DNA of 64,000 bases from Lotus japonicus (Eukaryota > Streptophyta > Magnoliopsida > Fabales > Fabaceae), in NCBI RefSeq assembly GCF_012489685.1, contig NC_080045.1, positions 46,955,096 through 47,019,095 of the forward strand, in the 5' to 3' direction. A model generated the notes under the pieces. That model searched no databases and was not told where the DNA came from. It was given only the letters and a program-made list of their open reading frames with translations. The translations under genes were made by a program, and so were the position numbers. This document shows, piece by piece, positions 55,736-64,000 of the stretch. Position 1 is the first letter of the stretch. Each line of letters opens with the position of its first letter.

Positions 55736-56210
55736 TTTCTAAAGATAAATATTTTTGAGAGAGCCAAATCTTGCTATCTTTTATGTCTCGCCAAACATGT
55801 CATCCACATATAATTGCAAGGTGATAAAAGAATCATCCTCAAGCCTCTTATACTATGTACAATGATCAAAGTTCAACCTTTGTACCCAAGGCTAACAAAG
55901 TAGGAATCAAATCTCTTGCACAAACACCTCGAAGTCTGGTTTAGACTATACAAAATTTTGGTCAACCTGCAAACCATGCTTTATTTTCCCTATTCTTCAC
56001 AAACTTCTAGATTTAGCATACATATTTCTTCTTCAAGATCTCCATGAAGAAAAACAATATTAACATCGATATGTTTAATGTTTAAATCAAATGCATCACA
56101 CATAGCTAACACCTACTCTGATAGTGGTAAGTCTAACCATTGGAGAGAATATTTTATTGAAATTTGTGCTTTCCTTTTGATCATGTCATTTTACCATCAG
56201 TCTTGTACTA

Positions 56211-56539
56211 CTCCCTCCGTTTCAGAAAGTTCGTAGTTTTGGGTATGATTTCAATATCCCAAATAGTTTGTTGTTTTAAGATGTCAATGCATTTTTCCCC
56301 ATTTTTTTCCACCTATACCCTCATTTAATACATTTTCTCTCACTTATCACTTTTCATATTAACCAATCACAACTCTTCTCTATTAATTACATTCTTCTCT
56401 ATCTAAGTATAACTCAATAGCTGCACATCATACTAGTAAAATTAAATAAGGGCAATCTAGTCAAATTACACTATCAATAATTGATTTCTTACTCTTCATG
56501 CCGCAACTTTAAACTACAAACTTTCTGAAACGGAGGGAA
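56211..56539. mobile_element. Stowaway-like MITE within the copia relic
   Basis: TIRs ctccctccgtttcagaaagttcgtag / ctacaaactttctgaaacggagggaa, flanked by TA on both sides (56209-56210 and 56540-56541). 329 bp, non-coding. The copia reading resumes on either side, confirming the insertion. Confidence 0.8.
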
Positions 56540-57172
56540 TATATTGTTTTACTTGATCATTTCCATCACGTTTGATCTTTAGACCTACTTGTTGTCAATG
56601 GCTTTCCGACATTTTGGAAGTATAACACAAGATCTCATGGCTGGTCTATATGTAAGGCTTCCATTTATTCTTTCATTGTTGACATACTAAGATAGGGATG
56701 ACAATGGGTAGGGTCTGGGTAGGGTACTATAGTACCCATCCCCATACCCGCATTTTAAAAAATTACCCGTACCCGTCCCCATACCCGCGTGGGTAGCAAC
56801 TTGAATGCCCGTCCCCGTACCCTCTGGGTACCTATATCCCCGTACCCGTACCCATTACCTGCAATTTAGCTAACCAAAATATATTTTTCACTATTTTTGT
56901 TAATAGAAAACAAAAAATACAACTAACTTTTAAAATAAAAAACACTAATATAAATACAAAAGATTATCTACGTAACAAATAAAATCATTCAACTAAGAAT
57001 ATATTTTTTTAGAACGAATAAGCAAGAAAGATATAACTTACATTTTAATTTTGGATTTATAATATAGTCCTAAAGTTGTAGGTTATTAATTTTAAAAATA
57101 AGTGGGAGTAAATTAGCAATGATTATGAATACTTTAAATAATCACCTATTTTTAAAATAAGTAAGTTTGAAA

Positions 57173-57816
57173 CATGGTAGTCAGTATCGTGCGTATCGCA
57201 CGATACGTATCCCGATACGATACGAAAATCAACCAAACGATACGTATCCCATGTATGTATCTTTTTGTGTTCGTATCGTGACCTGTATCGCACATATCGC
57301 ATGAGTATCGCACGATACGTATCCCGATACGATACAAAAACAATTTTTCAAATGCCGTTTCATCTTACTCCCCTAGAAAAATTAGGGAGTGGGCATTTAA
57401 TTTCATTAAAAATTAGTAAATTGCTCTATAAAGTGATGTTTTCTTTGATTCTTTCACCCTTTCACGTTCAACTTCACTTCAGCAGCCCTTTCATGTTTCA
57501 CGTTCAACTTCAGCAGCCCTTTAATGACTTGGAATTAGGGAGTGGACATTTAATTTCATCTCTTTGATGTTTAGTACTTTAGTTTGGCTTATGGCTTGGA
57601 ATTAGGTTGAACTTGAACTTTGTGAGACTATTTTTCTACTTATGACTTGGATCTTTGATTATTTTGAACTATATTTAGATGATATATTAGTATATTATTT
57701 AATATATGACTTAATTTTTTTTGTGTCCGTATCTTACGATACACGTTACGATACGATACGCGACACGGAATTAGGGTCTAACGATACACGATACGTATCT
57801 CGATTTGACTACCTTG
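57173..57816. mobile_element. hAT-like element with perfect 8-bp TSD (GATACG-rich ends)
   Basis: Flanked by GTTTGAAA at 57165-57172 and 57817-57824. Ends catggtagtca and tgactaccttg form the TIR with one mismatch. Subterminal repeats of acgatacgtatcccgatacg occur on both sides (57180-57335; 57728-57805), the typical pattern of transposase-binding arrays in hAT elements. 644 bp, no coding region. Confidence 0.75.
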
Positions 57817-57848
57817 GTTTGAAAGCTATAGCTTAAGTTAATTTGTTC

Positions 57849-57850
<2 letters not shown>

Positions 57851-57925
<75 letters not shown>

Positions 57926-57926
57926 T
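57851..57926. repeat. (AAT)n microsatellite
   Basis: About 25 units of ataata, inside the 56693-58083 element. Confidence 0.9.
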
Positions 57927-58260
57927 TATGTGTGTGCGGGTATGGGTACTATAGTACCCATACCCGCACCCATACCCAATACATTTTGCGGGTAATTACC
58001 CATACCCATCTAGCGGGTTTTTACCCTACCCATAATAGATATTTTTTGCGGGTACCCTGGTCCGAGACCCATTGTCATCCCTAACTCAGAGAAGCGTTGG
58101 AGCAACTCACAGCTTCTTGAAAGGTTGATATATAGTTCTCCTTTATATATTATAAGACAATATGCACCATGACTTGTCATAACATAGTCTGAATTCTAAG
58201 ATAGTCTAATTATCTAACTTTTTGTTGGTCTAACTTCTGTATCACTGGTTTCTACTAGTA

Positions 58261-59364
58261 AGTTTAATTGATATGCATTGTCAGTGTAATACTCTACCGC
58301 TTCACCTAGCAGCACAATGCTTGTATAGCTCTCCCACAACTCCATTTTCACGATTTAGGTTGCTCTCATTTCGCTCGCCGCTACTACAGTAATCACTTTT
58401 ACTATATAATAGTTTTACATTAACAACCAATTACAACATACTACGTAATAATAACTTTTGTTTAAATTTTAACTAAACAAAATGTTTTTTTTATGTGGCT
58501 AAATTCAATGAGATAACTAAACAAAGTTTACATTAAGAATGCATACCCCTTCATATTTGTTACGTACTCCAACTATGTTATTATTAATAATTCATGAAGA
58601 AATTTGTTTGACAAATAATAATAACCATTATTAAGGGCTGCTGGAACGTCTCAGGTTACGCCAAGTTATGAACCGACCACTTGGTACATTCACTTAATTT
58701 TATTTTTGGTGGATGAATTGTAATCTTTGCATATATAATAAGGATAAAACTGGTGGTGAATATTAAACTCCGATGATACCTACGAGCCTGAATCTCGACA
58801 CAACGTTTCTCATAAATAATCCAAGATTCGCTTGCGTATATATATTTCAGGTGAACATCCAAGAAGGTTCATTTTATGTTTAAAAAAGCATATCCATTTT
58901 TTAGGTACTGGACCAATTCATTTGGAATAGATCCATGTGTAGTCGCGGGTCTAACTACTAGGGGCATTCACGGTTTGGATTAGTTCGATTTAGAGGGAAA
59001 AATTCATCCAATTAAATCACTTCGGTTTTGTTACTTTAACATCCAATCAATTTTTTTCTTTTTTTAAATCTGATCCAATATTTACCAGTTTGAATTAGAT
59101 TGGATTTCAGTTTTTAAAAAATGTTGTATTTCTCAAAATCAATGAAAAAATAAAAATTAATTTGAAATCGTATAACAACACATTATAAACCTAAACAATG
59201 AGAGTTTGAAATAAAAAAGGAAAGACAATCACCAAAGGACTATAACAAATTACCACATTCACTATTTTTGGCTCATTACGTATAAAATAAGAAGAAGAAA
59301 CTTTTTTAATCCTACATAATAGATGGCATATTTTACAAGTATATTTCACTTTGATGCATATTTT
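58261..59364. other. AT-rich spacer with a possible small repeat at 58963-59120
   Basis: ggggcattcacggtttggattag and gaattagattggatttcag suggest an old hAT-like fragment, but no matched ends were found. Otherwise no gene. Confidence 0.3.
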
Positions 59365-59700
59365 TTAAATTATTCGCTAATTAGAACAAGTATTCTCCAT
59401 GCTGAGGTTTTGGCTTTGACGCATGGTTTGTTGTTGGCTTCAGACATGGTTTTCATTGGATGGTTTGTGAGAGTGACTTCTTGGATGACATGTGTATGCT
59501 AGAGGCACCTGACATATCCTCTCCTTTCCATAGGCTCCTTGGAAGAGGTTATTACTAATTGCTATAGTCATTCTCCCCTGGGCCGTCTTCTTCGAGCATA
59601 TCATGCCTGAAGCTAATTCTTGTGCGGATTGTCTAGCTGCATTGAGGTTGCACATGTTCTCCAATAGTCTCTCCCTCGTCAGGATCTTTTGACTTTGCTT
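59365..59700 (+). pseudogene. LINE-type RNase H relic (plus strand)
   Basis: Plus frames read HAEVLALTHGLLLASDM, then (shifted) CESDFLDDMCMLEAPDI, then HIMPEANSCADCLAALRL. These are the conserved acidic sites and end block of plant RNase H (RVT_3) domains. At least two frameshifts. No other LINE domains are attached on this strand. Confidence 0.6.
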
Positions 59701-59978
59701 TCTTTAGATTGTATGAGCTTTACTAAGTTTTTCAGTTTGTTTTTGGGTCTTGTTTTAATTCAGAACTACACAAAAAAATTAATATATACTTTGTGTGGTT
59801 GTAACAAAAAGAAATTTAACGAGCTGAGGACACCAACCTCGACCCTAACCACCGTAAATTTCACCGCAAAACCCCGACTCAGCCTTCATCGAGGATCTTG
59901 ACCTTGTTACTCTATCTCTCTCCCCTTGAACTATTTTTTTGGTTACAAGGAGGGGAGAAGCCCCATAGCAAAAAACCA

Positions 59979-60960
59979 CTAAGACAAAGTAGAGACAGGC
60001 AAAACAGACGCATAAAAATGTCCATCTTGAGCTAGAAATCTATGACATTCTCCAACCGGAGCCTCCAAAACATGAGAACCAACAAGGAAATGACGCCCAA
60101 AGTGAGCCAAATCATCCGCAAAAGAGTTTACCTCCCTAAAGGTATGCTGAAACTTCATAGCCACATGTTCCTCTGTAGATGACATACAACTTGCCATATC
60201 ACCATAAGGATGAGACTCAACTTCAGGAGAAGAGAGAAGACGAATGACCTCAAGAGAGTCACTCTCAATGATCACTTGAGGAACATTGAAACTGATAGCA
60301 ATCTCCACAACTGTCTGCATCGCAGAAAGCTCCTTGAAACACACATTACCATGTGCCAACTCACCTAAATTCCTGCAAAAACCCCTTTGTCATTGCCCAT
60401 CAGAACTACAAAGCACTCGGCCACAGCTAGCCTGAAAATTCTCAGTCCCAGCACCGTTGACATTAAATTTTACCCAGCCAGGATCAGGAGGATGCCACCG
60501 CACATGAGGAGGACGCACAACTAAATATCGAACACACTGCGATGCTCACCTGTAACGTTAGCAAGCTGAGCAGTACAAGTCGTGACCTGTTGCTCCATAC
60601 CCAATGCCCGGATAAAACCCCAAAGCCATGAGGTAGAGGGCTGAGAATGATTAACGATAGCCTCGTTCCTCAACCGCCAAATAGCCTAGAGGGCCGTGGT
60701 GAAGAAACATGGCCACACAACATTAGCCGAAAAAAACTCAACGCCTCTAATGTTGTCAGTAATCCAGTGCTTCCAATCTGCTGAGAAAAACCACCATCCG
60801 CTACTCCTTCAAGCAGCTTGTGCAGCTTGTGTTAGAAGGGGACACTGCTATAGTCCCTGAATAAGTGGAGCTAGTCCTTAATAGATGCGCTGCAAAATGA
60901 ACACATTGCTGAGTGACTCATGTGCTGACGATATCACTGAGCAGTTGAGAGGACTACCTG
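59979..60960 (-). pseudogene. LINE C-terminal relic: zinc-binding linker and RNase H
   Basis: Minus strand from about 60900: a linker with Trp-rich motif (WWFFSADWKHW, LRNEAIVNH), RNase H start near 60470 (GWVKFNVNGAG), and a longer open piece 60359-59979 (ELSAMQTVVEIAISFNVPQV, IIESDSLEVIRLLSSPE, FREVNSFADDLAHFGR). Several stops before 60360. RT is absent, so this is a 5'-truncated copy or fragment, unrelated in position to the LINE at 11150-14200. Confidence 0.65.
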
Positions 60961-61247
60961 ATTCAACAGCTTCCTGACAAAGACTCGAACCCTTTGCGGT
61001 CTCTTCAAACACTAAACATCTTCCAAAGCTTGCCATTGACCTTTTTCATCTTGATAGAAAGGTAATCTTATTGTTTTATCTAAAATTCTATGTTTTCTTA
61101 TTGATTAGAATACAATATATTATGTATCCATTTTCATGATGCCACAAATATTAGTCATTGTCAAAGTGAATACTTAGTCCAATACAATGGTTAGAGTATG
61201 AGAGTGGAGCCCACGAAAAAGAAAAACTTTCCATTAATAAACTTAAG

Positions 61248-61249
<2 letters not shown>

Positions 61250-61289
<40 letters not shown>
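61250..61289. repeat. (TA)n microsatellite
   Basis: About 19 TA units. Confidence 0.9.
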
Positions 61290-61291
<2 letters not shown>

Positions 61292-64000
61292 CACTTATAT
61301 TTTTATTTCTGAACTCATGTTTAATCAATTTGGAATTTTATCACTCATCACACTTGAATTGCAGGCCGACACAATACAGATGTGGCCCAAGCAGCCCAAG
61401 AAAAAAATATTTTTATCAAGTAAAAGATGTCTCTCATTCATGTGATAATTCTAATTGTCTTTCTATAAGAAGGTCTTAGATAAAAATCAAGGTCTCAGTT
61501 CAACCACGAAAAAAAAAAATATATACTTCATCTCATGTTTGACTAGCCTAACAAATGTTTGGTTTTCTCGGTTCCCTGATTACTTGAACAAAACTCGATG
61601 AAAAAACTGAACAGACTGCAACGACAATAACAAATCTTTGTCCAAAAAAGACATGTAAAATTAAATTGATTATGATAATTTAATAAATGATTTTGCATTT
61701 CAAAAAACTCGAAAAATAAATTTTAAATAAAAATTATTTTTACGTAAAACTTTTTAATAAATAAATATTTTTTAGGTAAAAAAACATGATTTTAAAATTT
61801 GCTTAAGGTCTCATTTAGTGTTGGACCAACTACATTGAAATGTATAATTACAACAAAAATAATAATTATATTTCTTGTCGTATTTTATAAAATATAAAAC
61901 AGGCTGTTGTGTTGCATTTGTCTTTCTCCACTATATTTTTTTAATAAATAAAAATCCATCCATGACATTCTTTTGGAAGTCAAGTCATCCATAACTGATA
62001 ACATCCACAAATTAGTTTTATAAATATATCGCGAGAAAATAATTTGATTAAAGTTTTTTAATTTTATTTCCAAGTGTGGAAAAAAAAGGTTTTTATTTAT
62101 TATAGACAAAAAAAAAACAGAAAATTACAAAGAATGACGTCTTTGATTGAGGTCAGCCACGACTCTGAGAATGCAATTCTGACCTGACCGCCATCCTGAT
62201 CCACCTATTGACCCACGTGTGCTCATCAAGTATCATCCCATTCATGCGGGCCCACAATTATCACACTACAATCTCGCGCGACGTCGTTTTCTGTTTTTGC
62301 GAACCTCATTTTCCTTTTTTTTTTCACTTGCATTTTTTTAACACATGAAGATTTCTTTTATTTTTTTTAACATATATATTTATTTATTTTCTTTTCATAT
62401 AAAAAGCTTAACCACGAACAAGTTATAAAATAGGTGATGGATACCTGAACTTTTTAAAAATAAAAACTTACACCTAAAACAAATGTTTCAATATTTTAAA
62501 AATAAACATTTAATTAATTAAAATACATATATTTTTCATTTAAAAAATAACGTAATAAGTAGTACAATTTTTTTATATGTTATTATTGATTTAATGAATT
62601 ATAAAATTCTCAATCTATATATAAGTAAAACACACTTGAACCACTACATTAAATACATTAGTAAAGATTGAATGTATTATAGTGTACTATTAAGTAATAA
62701 CAAATTATCTTTATAATAAATATATTAAGTAATAAGATTAAAAACTGAAAAAATAATTGTATTGTCAAAAGCTATTCAACTACCTACATTAAATATTCAC
62801 AAAAATACATATATTAAATTATAATAGTTATAATTTAAAAAAATAACTTGAGTTGAAAAATATTAAGAATTAAAATTAATTAATTAAAATTAATCATAAA
62901 TATTTTTTATAATTAATTAATTTAGATAAAATAGATTTAAAATTAATAAATATTTGTTATTAAATAATTATTGATGGTTAAGATTATCATAGAGTAATTT
63001 TCTATTTAACTACAAATATGATGATAAATAAATTAAATATATAAAAAAATAACTTAATTAAATTAGGAGATATATATTAAATATGTTATGCGCGCATGTC
63101 ATGTTTGGTATAAGAAATAATAGAATAATTTAATTTTAAAATTTTTGTTCGATAATAGTTATAATTTTGATTTAAAATTTGTTTTCTAATAATATTTAAT
63201 ATGAGTTTATAACCTCATATGAGATTTATCATTGTTGCACTCATTTACAATAGACTAAAAATGAGGTATGCAATGGTATTTAATAAACTTGCTAAATGAA
63301 ATTATATTTGATACAGTCATATATCTACAATATTTCTTCAATTATAAAAAGTAGCAATCATTCTTAACCAGCTTTCACTTTTGCACATTATTATGGTACA
63401 CGAGTTTAAGAATATTTTTAACTAAGTCCTGTGCTAACCACATGTATCATCTACTGAGGGAATCATGTTCTACTCAAGTGTAGTGAAAGTTAAAGGTCTA
63501 TCATAAAGTGCAATCCTTAAGGACGGAATCTCAGGGATCGAAAGAGTTAATTTTAACCATTGTAATAGACATTCATTAGGTTGAACGATTTGTGTTTTCA
63601 AATTTTCTTATGAGGCTTTATAATTTTTTACTTTCTATAAAACTATAAAAATTGATCGAATAAGATAAATTATTATCCTAATTCATAATTTAAGTTAAAA
63701 AATATATGCTCTTACAAATTACAAACTGCATATTAACTAATTAAATACTCATTATGCAATAAATAGTATAATTTTTATATGTGTCACTAAGAATATGCTT
63801 CGACATTAAATTTTTATTAGCACACTTACCATAGAGTTTCAACTGAAAACACAACTTTCTTGGCCGAAACATGAAAGCAAGAGATAAATACCATATTATA
63901 AAAGTCTTTTTACTTTTATAGATGATTTTACACAAACACGGACTAAATTATTCAGCTCTAATTATATATTTGCATCATTTTACTTAATATTGAGAGTGTA
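61290..64000. other. AT-rich intergenic region with one GC-richer island (62130-62310)
   Basis: No supported gene, RNA or transposon. At 62130-62310 the composition changes: cccacgtgtgc (G-box CACGTG), gcgggcccacaat (TCP-type GGGCCCAC) and cgcgcgacgtcgttt (ACGT core) occur within 100 bp. This could be a promoter remnant or regulatory island, but no ORF starts nearby on either strand. Confidence 0.35.

Larger units (their letters stand above)
56693..58083. mobile_element. hAT-like non-autonomous element with GGGTA-rich ends
   Basis: Ends tagggatgacaatgggt and acccattgtcatcccta are perfect inverted repeats. Subterminal regions are packed with gggtacgggta / tacccgtaccc words on both sides (56700-56870; 57940-58065). 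Flanks ACTAAGA and ACTCAGA are alike with one mismatch (imperfect TSD). It carries a second element (57173-57816) and an (AAT)n array. No transposase. The superfamily is inferred. Confidence 0.65.
55740..58260 (-). pseudogene. Decayed Ty1/copia RT relic, interrupted by three transposons
   Basis: Minus-strand frames give, in order: STFQEAVSCSNASL (about 58100), then after the hAT-like element MSTMKE (about 56680), LKIKRDGNDQVKQ (about 56545-56590), then after the MITE YKT (about 56205), FDLNIKHIDVNIVFLHGDLEEEI (about 56010-56090), and LQLYVDDM (about 55795-55825), the RT catalytic block. Typical RVT_2 spacing. Stops and frameshifts are everywhere; no LTRs are seen. The relic is old, since it served as target for a Stowaway-like MITE and a hAT-like element. 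Confidence 0.65.

Noticed and set aside
57851..57926. CRISPR-like or satellite array
   Set aside because: It is a simple (AAT)n microsatellite; no spacers. CRISPR arrays are not expected in plant nuclear DNA.

Overview
This window looks like repeat-rich plant nuclear DNA from a dicot, quite possibly a legume (a guess from the style of the repeats). It is AT-rich and carries LTR retrotransposons with 5-bp target-site duplications (TSDs), plant LINE/RNase H relics, Stowaway-like and hAT-like MITEs, and an assembly gap. I see no conserved host housekeeping gene. The only plausible host-type gene is a small secreted cysteine-containing peptide at 10340-10588 (-). I see no tRNA, rRNA or CRISPR array.

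Layout. 1-1040: right part of a Mutator-like non-autonomous element cut by the window edge. 1677-9353: a complete Ty3/gypsy element (319-bp LTRs, TSD TGCAC) that keeps decayed gag and protease, lacks RT/RNase H/integrase, and carries two coding units on the antisense strand. 9380-10150: decayed copia gag. 10340-10588: the small peptide gene. 11150-14200: decayed 5'-truncated LINE. 15686-47277: a minus-strand Ty1/copia Sirevirus-type element (876-bp LTRs, TSD AAAAC, about 9.3 kb of its own) split by two plus-strand insertions of one other Sirevirus family. These are a 21.1-kb LTR-internal-LTR-internal-LTR block at 18018-39093 (TSD ATAAC) and a solo LTR at 42920-44129 (TSD GTTTT). 47283-64000: AT-rich DNA with a 2.5-kb LTR-like unit, a MULE-type MITE, a fold-back MITE, two Stowaway-like MITEs, nested hAT-like elements inside a copia relic, microsatellites and three more RNase H relics.

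How the parts relate. Each Sirevirus family has gag, pol and a long extra ORF after pol. That product has basic, acidic and (in one family) coiled-coil regions but no signal peptide or membrane segment, so it does not look like an envelope. The plus-strand Sirevirus inserted into the extra ORF of the minus-strand one, and the solo LTR sits inside its integrase zinc finger. The Ty3 element and the minus-strand Sirevirus each show about 5% LTR divergence, while LTR1 and LTR3 of the plus-strand Sirevirus differ at only about 7 of 1220 sites, so it arrived much later.

Main caution. The two internal copies of the plus-strand Sirevirus differ by eleven 1-nt indels, nearly all in homopolymers, with no substitution found in the compared proteins. 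They are joined by exactly 100 Ns inside the middle LTR. One element assembled twice from unmerged contigs explains this better than a real tandem. Either way, most frameshifts that differ between the copies are probably sequencing errors. Comparisons, counts and ages here were made by eye.
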